From Spirochaetaceae bacterium (GTDB lineage Bacteria; Spirochaetota; Spirochaetia; DSM-27196; PWMO01), in assembly GCA_003558175.1 (NCBI GenBank), contig PWMO01000046.1:1-9937 (forward strand): 9,937 nucleotides of DNA, read 5' to 3'. The notes under the pieces were generated by a model. It did not search any database. It was not told the DNA's origin and saw only the letters and a program-made list of their open reading frames with translations. Below, piece by piece: positions 1 to 5,480 of this stretch. The translations under genes were made by a program, and so were the position numbers. The stretch's first letter is position 1, and the number at the start of each line of letters is the position of its first letter.

Positions 1-837
1 AATGCGGGGTTCTTCGCTGTAAAACTGGGAGAACAACTCTCGCAACCACACTGAACTGGCTGGGTCGTGGTTGCCTTCAGCAAAAAGCAGTATCACTTTT
101 TGGTACTTCTCCAGCATGAACTTAATTACGCGACGTAAGGCGCGTATTACGGCGCGGACGATTTTTTGAAATCGAGTGTCGGCGTCTAGCACATGCCCGC
201 TGGCGGGCGTTATGGACTCAAGGCCATCGTAATGTAACAAGTCCCCGATCTCCGCTAAGACGCCAGTAGCAGCCTCGGGAGAATGCTTAACTGCATAAGT
301 GATCCACGCCACCATCGTATCCTCGGCGATCTGGGTATCCCAATCTCCGTCTCGCGTTTCCTCCCCCCAGCCAAGCATCCCGAAATGGTAGTCGGTCAGG
401 ATATAGGCATTGAGTAAGTCTCCGTTGTGGCCTATCACCTCACACGTTACAGGCGTCGCGGGTGGAATGTCCTCTTTCATCGCCTCCACAATTTCGCGCA
501 TGATTTGCAACTGGCGATCCTTGTCAGCCTCGGACTTGACCCACTGGATTTTCTTGTTGCCGTCAGCATCATACAGTGTGCTGGTACCGCGCAGCTTGTA
601 GCCATCAGGCACGGGTTTGGTCATGTCATAGCCGGGTGCCCAGCCTTGTTTCGAGGCAAGCTGTTTAATCCTAGCGACATGCCCGTCAATCGTGCGGCGA
701 TTTAGCCTCAGCTGTTTGGCAGCTTTGGCGTTGCTTCCGTATTTAGCCACTGCGCGCAAGACAATGCGCTGCAACTCGGTGGTGCAGTACGGCATTAACT
801 CCGCGCACTCGTCAGCAGTTAGCGATTTAGTTGCCAC
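1..837 (-). CDS. HTH–metallophosphoesterase fusion protein, 3' part outside window
   Basis: The frame is open for 279 codons from a GTG at 837 to the left edge, so the C-terminus is missing. Residues about 27-61 look like a helix-turn-helix (A-K-Y-G-S-N-A-K-A-A-K-Q-L then R-R-T-I). After a linker, residues about 140-279 carry the calcineurin-like metallophosphoesterase motifs: D149-Y-H151, G198-D199 followed by H202/D204, and G255-N-H-D258. These are the usual metal ligands of phosphodiesterases, phosphatases and Mre11/SbcD nucleases. The DNA-binding head suggests a DNA-directed enzyme or regulator, but the substrate is unknown. The GTG is preferred because GAGG lies seven bases upstream and a stop at 847-849 closes the frame; an in-frame ATG at 795 is the alternative. 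It overlaps the o-spanin stop by 11 bases, implying translational coupling. Domain calls are strong; biological role is inference. Confidence 0.85.
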   Translation of the reverse strand, partial: MATKSLTADECAELMPYCTTELQRIVLRAVAKYGSNAKAAKQLRLNRRTIDGHVARIKQLASKQGWAPGYDMTKPVPDGYKLRGTSTLYDADGNKKIQWVKSEADKDRQLQIMREIVEAMKEDIPPATPVTCEVIGHNGDLLNAYILTDYHFGMLGWGEETRDGDWDTQIAEDTMVAWITYAVKHSPEAATGVLAEIGDLLHYDGLESITPASGHVLDADTRFQKIVRAVIRALRRVIKFMLEKYQKVILLFAEGNHDPASSVWLRELFSQFYSEEPRI

Positions 838-1054
838 GGATAGCCCTCATACGCGCAGTACACTCCTCAAGTGCCGCTCCGCGCCGCAAATACGCGTCAG
901 CAATGTCGCTGTTACTGTCGCCTTCACGTACGGGGTAGGCGCAGTCTCTAGTTAATCTTGGATCAACAGGCGTTTGGATTACCCTCGGCGCACAAGCGGT
1001 TAAGCTCATTACCAAGAGTAGTGTCAGCGTTACAGCCAGTGGGGTCTTGCACAT
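827..1054 (-). CDS. Rz1-like outer-membrane spanin lipoprotein
   Basis: This 75-residue protein has a hydrophobic signal segment (residues 5-19) and a lipobox L18-T-A-C21, so it should be lipidated at Cys21 and leave a mature peptide of about 55 residues. The mature part has two further cysteines and ends in a short basic helix, as Rz1-type o-spanins often do. It would join the i-spanin encoded by the overlapping gene and fuse inner and outer membranes at lysis. The ATG at 1054 is chosen because GGGAGG (1064-1069) lies nine bases upstream; the longer frame from a TTG at 1078 would contain that ribosome site. Its first 92 bases lie inside the i-spanin gene in another frame, the classic Rz/Rz1 arrangement. 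An outer-membrane lipoprotein points to a Gram-negative host. Confidence 0.88.
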   Translation of the reverse strand: MCKTPLAVTLTLLLVMSLTACAPRVIQTPVDPRLTRDCAYPVREGDSNSDIADAYLRRGAALEECTARMRAIRGN

Positions 1055-1304
1055 GGCGAATGACCTCCCTAGTTTCAATTAGGACTTCTTGGCGTTTGTT
1101 TTGTTCTGTTTCTAGGTCACGAAGCAGCTTGGTGACTCGTTGTTGGTACACAATTACAGCTTGGGCTTGTCGGTCGGCCTCATTAGCTTTGCCAACTTGG
1201 TACCCCCATTTATACACGGCAAACGACGCAGCCGTAAGGCTTATGATCGCTACGCCGGATAATGCTAATTTGGCTTTACTTAACAGCATCTTTGTTCTTT
1301 TCAC
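963..1304 (-). CDS. Rz-like inner-membrane spanin
   Basis: The 113-residue product has a basic N-terminus, one transmembrane segment (about residues 13-31), then a charged helical region likely to form a coiled coil (about 40-86), and a C-terminal tail with Cys91, Cys105 and Cys113. This is the topology of an i-spanin: anchored in the cytoplasmic membrane, with a periplasmic coiled coil that meets the o-spanin lipoprotein. Identification rests on topology plus the overlapping lipoprotein gene; family sequence similarity was not tested. The start is uncertain: the GTG at 1304 and the ATG at 1289 (108 residues) both lack a good ribosome site. Either overlaps the end of the holin candidate (stop at 1276-1278), so translation is probably coupled. 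Confidence 0.82.
   Translation of the reverse strand: MKRTKMLLSKAKLALSGVAIISLTAASFAVYKWGYQVGKANEADRQAQAVIVYQQRVTKLLRDLETEQNKRQEVLIETREVIRHVQDPTGCNADTTLGNELNRLCAEGNPNAC
1064..1069 (-). promoter_or_regulatory. Ribosome binding site for the o-spanin, inside the i-spanin gene
   Basis: GGGAGG lies nine bases before the ATG at 1054. It sets the o-spanin start and lies within the coding sequence of the i-spanin, so the embedded gene can be translated independently. Confidence 0.75.
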
Positions 1305-1491
1305 TCCGCCACTTGTACAAACCTACCGCAACCGCCGGGAGGCCATAAACTGTTGCTAGTGCTGCAGCCGTGCCTGTGGGTATATTAGGTGTATGGAGAA
1401 AAGTTACGATTGTAACGAAACTGACAACGGCAATAGCCCACAAAACGATGAGTATCGTCAAGATGCCGTGCTTGTAAAAGAAGTTAGGCAT
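1276..1491 (-). CDS. Small two-helix membrane protein, holin candidate
   Basis: The 71-residue product has two hydrophobic segments (about residues 8-32 and 40-60) joined by a short Pro/Thr/Gly turn, and a charged C-terminal tail (K60-W-R-S-E-K-N-K-D). Two helices plus a charged tail and fewer than 100 residues fits a class II holin, which opens the cytoplasmic membrane and releases the endolysin. It lies between the M15 endolysin and the spanin pair, which strongly supports a lysis role. The ATG at 1491 is chosen because GGAG is just upstream (spacing only 2 bases); a TTG at 1515 has no ribosome site. The ATG lies inside the last codons of the endolysin gene. No holin sequence family is recognised with certainty, and an antiholin is also possible. 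Confidence 0.72.
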   Translation of the reverse strand: MPNFFYKHGILTILIVLWAIAVVSFVTIVTFLHTPNIPTGTAAALATVYGLPAVAVGLYKWRSEKNKDAVK

Positions 1492-1861
1492 AACTCCAAA
1501 GGTTAGGCCGAGCAAACGGATGTGCAGCCATGTCTAAATGAATAAAACGCCCAGTGCCGTGCTGTTTAATCCCAATACCACAAAAGCCTAACTCAAATGC
1601 TAGTTTAAGTATTTTGTAGGCTTCCTCGCCTTGGCAAGCAATGTCACAAGCCAACCCCAAAGAATGCGTTCCCGGCGATGCTTTTTTGGCTTCCACGGGG
1701 TGCGACGGGTCTCGGTATCCAGAAGATATAATGATAGGACGACCATAACGATTCCTCAGCTCTTGAAGCCGTTCTAGAAACTCAGGTCGCATTTCATTGC
1801 GACCCGTATGTTTGCAGTCGAACTCAGATTTGCTGAAGTTCGGGTAATCATTCCAGTTCAC
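1484..1861 (-). CDS. Peptidase M15 family endolysin (peptidoglycan endopeptidase)
   Basis: The 125-residue protein matches the short phage M15 (VanY / D-Ala-D-Ala carboxypeptidase-like) peptidases that cut peptide cross-links in the wall. Visible landmarks are the N-terminal S-K-S-E-F segment, the S-S-G-Y-R-D motif (46-51), the zinc ligands H66 and D73 in H-S-L-G-L-A-C-D, and the C-terminal H108-L-D110. The length is typical for a single-domain enzyme with no separate wall-binding domain. There is no signal peptide, so release should depend on a holin. The start is GTG at 1861, whose GTGA overlaps the TGA of the upstream membrane protein; no good ribosome site is seen, so translation is probably coupled. 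The holin candidate and spanins follow directly. Confidence 0.92.
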   Translation of the reverse strand: MNWNDYPNFSKSEFDCKHTGRNEMRPEFLERLQELRNRYGRPIIISSGYRDPSHPVEAKKASPGTHSLGLACDIACQGEEAYKILKLAFELGFCGIGIKQHGTGRFIHLDMAAHPFARPNLWSYA

Positions 1862-2112
1862 TTGTCCATTTTCCCGTCAATCTTAAGCTCTATTTGATCT
1901 AACTTATCAAACAATCGTTCGACAACCCGGTCAAACTCGTCTCGCTTAATGTACTGCCCGGCAACTAAGACTTCGATTTTGTTAACCTTGTCGGCCAGCT
2001 CTCGGTCGTCTTTTTGCAGCTGTTTAAGTGAGTCCCATATCACCCGCAAAACCCAGCCAGCCAAAAGCAAGACGGCTCCTACTGCGGTGTTAAAGAGAGT
2101 TTGAAATTCCAC
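1858..2112 (-). CDS. Single-helix coiled-coil membrane protein, possible second holin
   Basis: The 84-residue product has one N-terminal transmembrane segment (about residues 5-25) followed by charged amphipathic helices (about 26-50 and 58-82) with heptad-like hydrophobics, probably a coiled coil. It stands directly before the endolysin, and its stop overlaps the endolysin start (GTGA), so it is part of the lysis group by position. It could be a holin, an antiholin or a membrane-tethered accessory. The GTG at 2112 is chosen because AAGGAG (2119-2124) is six bases upstream; the longer frame from an ATG at 2154 would overlap the preceding gene by 32 bases. Function is inferred from topology and neighbours only. 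Confidence 0.7.
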   Translation of the reverse strand: MEFQTLFNTAVGAVLLLAGWVLRVIWDSLKQLQKDDRELADKVNKIEVLVAGQYIKRDEFDRVVERLFDKLDQIELKIDGKMDK

Positions 2113-2118
2113 GAGTCT

Positions 2119-2124
2119 CTCCTT
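2119..2124 (-). promoter_or_regulatory. Ribosome binding site that fixes the start at GTG 2112
   Basis: AAGGAG stands six bases before GTG 2112 and overlaps the TAA (2123-2125) of the preceding gene. This favours the 84-residue product over a longer overlapping one, and suggests translational coupling. Confidence 0.75.
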
Positions 2125-2398
2125 ACACAAAGACAAAAGTTGCCGATACCACATTAGTCAGTGTCGCGTGCGGCTTTTCGCGAAAGCGAATCGGCACGGG
2201 TAGGTTAACGGAGTTCATGGACTCATCTGCGGGAGTGGCTACTGACACCAAAATATCCCCGGCAGGGCCACCATCACGAACCACGATCTCGCCCGCAACA
2301 CCGTTGGCAATGTAGTTAATATGCACCAGTCGTGCAGGACCGCCAAAAATGTCACCCGTGGCGGTTAATCGGGTAGTTCTGCCGTCTGATCTCAACAT
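2123..2398 (-). CDS. Conserved phage protein of unknown function, beta-rich
   Basis: The 91-residue product has no membrane segment or signal. It alternates short hydrophobic stretches with Gly/Asp turns (G-P-A-R-L-V-H-I, E-I-V-V-R-D-G-G, D-I-L-V-S-V, I-R-F), the look of a small all-beta fold. From memory, similar proteins with a GPARL... and RDGG core occur near head or tail genes in aquatic phages, where they are unannotated; a virion role is plausible but not shown. The ATG at 2398 has GGAG six bases upstream, in sequence overlapping the end of the preceding 41-codon gene. It is followed ten bases after its stop by the membrane protein gene. Confidence 0.75.
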   Translation of the reverse strand: MLRSDGRTTRLTATGDIFGGPARLVHINYIANGVAGEIVVRDGGPAGDILVSVATPADESMNSVNLPVPIRFREKPHATLTNVVSATFVFV

Positions 2399-2407
2399 GG
2401 CAATCTC

Positions 2408-2533
2408 CTAGCCTTTTTTAGGTTTGGAGGAAGTCTTCGGAGCAGCTTTGGGCTCGCTCTTTGGCTTTGCAGCGGGTTTTGACACCCGCCGCGCCAATTC
2501 TTCCTCACTTGCAGGTACGAATCGGATAGCCAT
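2408..2533 (-). CDS. Small Lys/Pro/Ala-rich protein (41 residues)
   Basis: A short frame begins with ATG two bases after the stop of the 82-residue gene and ends nine bases before the next start, filling the gap exactly. The N-terminal part (M-A-I-R-F-V-P-A-S-E-E-E-L-A-R-R-V) could form a short helix. The rest is a low-complexity tail of Lys, Pro, Ala and Ser (about residues 18-41), strongly basic and probably disordered. No clear ribosome site precedes it, so translation probably depends on reinitiation after the upstream gene. Function is unknown; a basic tail could bind nucleic acid or a virion protein. The tight fit between neighbours is the main reason to call it real. Confidence 0.6.
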   Translation of the reverse strand: MAIRFVPASEEELARRVSKPAAKPKSEPKAAPKTSSKPKKG

Positions 2534-2535
2534 GA

Positions 2536-2784
2536 TTAAGAGGCCGAAATAGCAGCGAGAGTATCAACACGCAGCCAGTCAGCACCGTCAGAAAAAGCAA
2601 CAACTTCATCACCGGCAGCGCCGTTAGACACAAAGATTAAAGTGCCAGCGCCTGCTTCAGATGCGTCAGGGGCGTTTGCTACGGTAAAGGTTGGCAGTTT
2701 TACTGCGCCTTCGACATTACCGACAACATCGCCTTCAAAACCAGCAGCGGAGTTAACTGGACCAGAAAAAGAAGTACGTCCCAT
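2536..2784 (-). CDS. Small phage protein of unknown function, possible virion surface protein
   Basis: The 82-residue product is Gly/Ala/Val-rich, acidic and soluble. Its N-terminal part (F-S-G-P-V-N-S-A-A-G-F-E-G-D) resembles short beta-repeat openings of phage fibre or decoration proteins. The second half (G-T-L-I-F-V-S-N-G through V-A-F-S-D-G-A-D-W-L-R-V) resembles a motif often seen in phage fibre-like proteins, where a 'display value on a blank object' pattern ends in D-G-x-x-W. This likeness is from memory and is not proof. The ATG at 2784 has GAGGT eight bases upstream. It is the first gene after the homing endonuclease and would have followed the capsid gene before that insertion. Confidence 0.7.
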   Translation of the reverse strand: MGRTSFSGPVNSAAGFEGDVVGNVEGAVKLPTFTVANAPDASEAGAGTLIFVSNGAAGDEVVAFSDGADWLRVDTLAAISAS

Positions 2785-2797
2785 AGCAAATTACCTC

Positions 2798-2826
2798 ATG
2801 CACAAGTCGCCCATCAGTCTGTGCAT
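2798..2826. repeat. 7-bp inverted repeat in the spacer before the 82-residue gene
   Basis: ATGCACA (2798-2804) and TGTGCAT (2820-2826) can pair across a 15-base loop. In the minus-strand transcript the ribosome site GAGGT of the next gene lies immediately after the 3' arm. A modest effect on ribosome access is conceivable, but the stem is short and may be chance. Confidence 0.35.
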
Positions 2827-2856
2827 CGTCCGCCGGGTCGGTCTGCTGGGCTTAAG

Positions 2857-4443
2857 TTAGTTGCCCCGGTTGTCAGCCTCTTTTATAACACTTGCGTTAG
2901 CTCGCGTCCACACCCAGCGTTTTTTGCCGCAGTCATAGATACGGGCAGCCCCCATTAAGTAAGTCATATCGGCCTCCGTTCGAGGGTCTGTTTTAGGATC
3001 AAAGTGTATGCCTAACCCGTGTTCCTCTAGCCGCTTAGGCAGCATACGCCGTTGGTAGTGAGGCTTGGGCCTTAGCCCAATCTTCGGGCTCCAGACCATG
3101 TAGTCCGGCGGCACTTCCTCTTCAAGGACAAAGCCAAGTTTTTCGTACATGCCGCCTTCAAAGTATCGGTTGTCAGAAAAAGACTTAACTTTTTCGACAT
3201 CATGCTCTTTCAAAAAAGCCTGGAACAGCCGTGACGCACCTCCGGCGACATTGATTCGAGTAGCGTACCGGCTTAGTGTCCACGTGGCTTTGGATGCACT
3301 GCGGCCTCGGTCATTGCCACCAAATGTAAAACGCATACAAGCAACAATCTTGCCTTTCCACAAAAGAGCGTAGTTCTCTCCTCGGCCCAACCCGCCTTGA
3401 GGGTGATACTGGTCAAAAAACTCTCGAGCTTGAGCATTGCTGACTTTTTCCAAAGAGCACTTTCGAGCCATTAAACGGCCTTTTGACTTGCCAATCAGGT
3501 TGCGTAAAAGCCGTGTGATAACACGCTTTTTGGCTAACCACTCGGCCTCGTATATAGTGATTAGCCGAATGCCTTGCTCTTTGCACATGCTGTACTTATT
3601 AAAATGCCTGTGTTTGTCTTTGCGCTCTTCTTCCTTGTTCTTGTGGCTGTGCCAGTACATCCCGCAGTACTCTACTGCGATACTGTGTTTTGGGAGGTAT
3701 ATGTCCAGCTCTTTGGGCCTTAGGATTGTTCTATCGCGCTGCTCTACTGTAGTGAAAATTGACAAAAGATTGGCTAAGTAATCCTCAGGGGCTGATTTAG
3801 CATTGTTGCAGCTCGGGCATCCTTGACCTGACAAGTGGTGGTATACCGCTTGCTTAAAAGGACCATGTTTGGGGCAAATAATTGTTACTTTGTCTCGTGC
3901 CTTAGAATAACCGTGTTTTGAGTAATCATAGACATCTCCGTGAACCTTACGGGCACGTTTTTCAAATAAATACTTAAATTTATTCCGTTTAGCCGCCGCT
4001 GACCGAGCTCTAGCTTTTGGTATGTCTTTTTGCCTTCCTCGAAGCTCTTCGCCGCATCTAGGACAGCCTTGGCCTGAATGAACTAGCTTAATAGGGCTTA
4101 TGACAAAATCACCATGAACGGGGCACGTAACTGTGACTTTTTTAGTCATTTTTTCGTACTTAGTCTTTTCATAGCTAAACCGGTTAGGGTGAACTTTTTC
4201 TGCTCTAGCTATGAATTCTTCAGGTCGGAGTCTGCTTGACTTTGATCTTTGTTCTGCTCCGCACTTTGGGCATAAAGCTCCATGCTTGCGTAGTTGTGCA
4301 GGGTATTGCTGAAACACCCCATGTTTTGGGCAAATTATTCCGGTAATAGGCTTCAAAGAACCTTTATACGTAGCATTGCTAAAGTCAAACATTTTTTGTA
4401 CTTCTTCAGGAAAACAAGCTATTACTTCGGCTAGACTTTTCAT
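2857..4443 (-). CDS. Free-standing homing endonuclease, zinc-finger repeats plus Vsr/EDxHD-like nuclease
   Basis: The 528-residue protein is modular. Three repeats with a C-P-x-H ... C-P-x-C pattern (C38/H41/C58/C61, C107/H110/C127/C130, C190/H193/C209/C212) look like zinc-binding DNA-recognition units; the third has the K-V-H-G-D-x-Y-D-Y-S lead-in typical of DUF723-type repeats. Residues about 218-320 resemble the very-short-patch-repair-like PD-(D/E)xK fold of EDxHD homing enzymes: E220, D247 in E-L-D-I-Y, E258-Y, and Y-W-H265-S. The C-terminal part (about 325-510) has the A-R-K-C, N-V-A-G-G-A-S-R-L-F, S-D-N-R and R-I-Y-D-C-G motifs that accompany such nucleases and looks GNAT-like. It would cut DNA of phages lacking the insertion and spread by recombination. 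AAAGGAG (4449-4455) is five bases before ATG 4443. The gene looks A+T-richer than its neighbours. Exact target is unknown. Confidence 0.85.
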   Translation of the reverse strand: MKSLAEVIACFPEEVQKMFDFSNATYKGSLKPITGIICPKHGVFQQYPAQLRKHGALCPKCGAEQRSKSSRLRPEEFIARAEKVHPNRFSYEKTKYEKMTKKVTVTCPVHGDFVISPIKLVHSGQGCPRCGEELRGRQKDIPKARARSAAAKRNKFKYLFEKRARKVHGDVYDYSKHGYSKARDKVTIICPKHGPFKQAVYHHLSGQGCPSCNNAKSAPEDYLANLLSIFTTVEQRDRTILRPKELDIYLPKHSIAVEYCGMYWHSHKNKEEERKDKHRHFNKYSMCKEQGIRLITIYEAEWLAKKRVITRLLRNLIGKSKGRLMARKCSLEKVSNAQAREFFDQYHPQGGLGRGENYALLWKGKIVACMRFTFGGNDRGRSASKATWTLSRYATRINVAGGASRLFQAFLKEHDVEKVKSFSDNRYFEGGMYEKLGFVLEEEVPPDYMVWSPKIGLRPKPHYQRRMLPKRLEEHGLGIHFDPKTDPRTEADMTYLMGAARIYDCGKKRWVWTRANASVIKEADNRGN

Positions 4444-4456
4444 GGTATCTCCTTTG

Positions 4457-4477
4457 TAGGTCAGTTATTTATACCTA
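4457..4477. repeat. 5-bp inverted repeat flanking the -10 element
   Basis: TAGGT (4457-4461) and ACCTA (4473-4477) form an inverted repeat with an 11-base spacer that spans the -10 and the likely start site. Its position would suit an operator, but at five base pairs it could be chance. Confidence 0.25.
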
Positions 4478-4497
4478 GGATTACCCGTTATTGTCAA
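4468..4497 (-). promoter_or_regulatory. Sigma70-type promoter upstream of the homing endonuclease
   Basis: On the minus strand TTGACA (4492-4497, full match to the -35 consensus) is followed after 18 bases by TATAAA (4468-4473, five of six). Transcription would start near 4460-4461, about 17 bases before the ATG at 4443. The element begins seven bases after the terminator T-tract, so it restarts transcription past the capsid gene and probably also serves the small and lysis genes downstream. Use by host RNA polymerase is inferred from the consensus. Confidence 0.75.
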
Positions 4498-4504
4498 CAG
4501 CCAA

Positions 4505-4529
4505 TAAAAAGCCCCTCCGAAGAGGGGCT
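4505..4529 (-). terminator. Strong intrinsic terminator after the major capsid gene
   Basis: On the minus strand an 8-bp perfect stem AGCCCCTC / GAGGGGCT (arms 4522-4529 and 4510-4517) closes a TTCG loop as C(UUCG)G, an unusually stable tetraloop, and runs straight into a TTTTTA tract (4505-4510). It lies 32 bases past the capsid stop. It should end most transcription from the head operon. Confidence 0.92.
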
Positions 4530-4531
4530 CC

Positions 4532-4554
4532 AAATCAACTTAATTTGTTGATTT
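4532..4554 (-). repeat. AT-rich stem-loop between capsid stop and terminator
   Basis: AAATCAAC (4532-4539) and GTTGATTT (4547-4554) are perfect inverted repeats with a 7-base loop, two bases before the GC-rich terminator hairpin. In RNA the two hairpins would stack in tandem. The first lacks a T-tract of its own and may protect the capsid message 3' end or aid folding; this role is inference. Confidence 0.7.
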
Positions 4555-4561
4555 TACAGAT

Positions 4562-5467
4562 TTACACGCCAGGCGTACCGAAGACACAACGCCAATCAGA
4601 AACTCCGAAAGCGTACCGCTCGCGAGCCTTGAAGCGCATGTTTCCTGTATCGAAGTCGCCTTCCATCTTGGTAGAGATGGGCACCCGATTGAAATACTTA
4701 AAGCCATCGGGGGCGTCAGTCTTGATCCACCAAGCACTGGGATCCAGCAGGAACTGGTTAACAGTGTAACCGTCCGGCAGCATACCCATGTTTTTCATAG
4801 CGTTGACGTCATTGTCTGCCGTGGCAACACGCAGATCAGACTTCAGGATACGCTCTGCAGTGAACTGCAGCTCCTTCGGAATGACCAGCTTGCGGCCTTG
4901 GATGGCAACCCGCAGACCCTTCTCATCGCGGAAGTCCTGAATACGGATCAGAGCTTCTTCAATGGAAGTTTCGTTCAGGTCAGCGGCGACAGCCAAGATG
5001 TTGCTTTGGTTGCCAGTGACGGTCGGATGAGCAGCGGACACCAGAGCAGCCCCGTCGCCAATCGGAGAATTGACGTCAAAGGAGTTGTTCAGGATAGAAG
5101 CCGCCTTGATTTGCTTGGTGTGAGCCATTGAACGAGCCAAAGCACGGGTGTAGCGAGTGCTTAGCCTGTCGTACAAATTATCTTCGACAGCCTCTTCGGT
5201 GACAGAAAACGCCAAAGCGATGGTTTCCATCACGTAACGAGCCGTGTAGGTCTCACCTGCAGAATCAAACTGAACAGCAGCACCTTCCGCTTTCACGGGG
5301 GCGTTGCCAAATCCAGTGAGCATCTGCTCTTCTTCAAAAGCGCGATCCGAAGATTCTTCAGTGAAGATCTCTTCGTGTTGACGCTCATACCGATTGTACT
5401 CAAGGCCAAACAGGGCGTTGAGTCCCGGTTCCAGCTCTTTAGCCAGTTGTGCGCGAGAAATAGCCAT
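4562..5467 (-). CDS. Major capsid protein, Mu gpT-like (HK97-fold family)
   Basis: This 301-residue protein matches, from memory, the gpT-type major head subunit common in aquatic phages. Landmarks are the N-terminal A-I-S-R-A-Q-L-A-K-E-L-E-P-G-L segment, E-E-S-S-D-R-A-F-E-E near 38-47, A-A-H-P-T-V-T-G near 165, and L-V-I-P-K-E-L-Q-F-T-A-E. The C-terminal signature K-M-E-G-D-F-D-T-G-N-M-R-F-K-A-R-E-R-Y ends close to F-G-T-P-G-V. It would form the icosahedral shell. The protein is short and starts near the family core, so it lacks an N-terminal scaffolding domain; a separate scaffold gene lies upstream. AAGGAGG precedes ATG 5467 at good spacing, and the gene follows the decoration gene after 13 bases. 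The coding sequence is intact to its usual end, so the downstream homing gene has not broken it. Confidence 0.92.
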   Translation of the reverse strand: MAISRAQLAKELEPGLNALFGLEYNRYERQHEEIFTEESSDRAFEEEQMLTGFGNAPVKAEGAAVQFDSAGETYTARYVMETIALAFSVTEEAVEDNLYDRLSTRYTRALARSMAHTKQIKAASILNNSFDVNSPIGDGAALVSAAHPTVTGNQSNILAVAADLNETSIEEALIRIQDFRDEKGLRVAIQGRKLVIPKELQFTAERILKSDLRVATADNDVNAMKNMGMLPDGYTVNQFLLDPSAWWIKTDAPDGFKYFNRVPISTKMEGDFDTGNMRFKARERYAFGVSDWRCVFGTPGV

Positions 5468-5480
5468 GATTTAGCCCTCC

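Noticed and set aside
410..955. Plus-strand frames opposite the metallophosphoesterase gene
   Set aside because: The minus frame carries clear domain motifs over its full length; the plus frames show none.
958..1359. A 133-codon plus-strand frame opposite the spanins and holin
   Set aside because: Antisense to three lysis genes with consistent topology and order; no ribosome site or family likeness.
2791..2829. An 11-codon minus frame in the spacer before the 82-residue gene
   Set aside because: Too short, with no ribosome site of its own.
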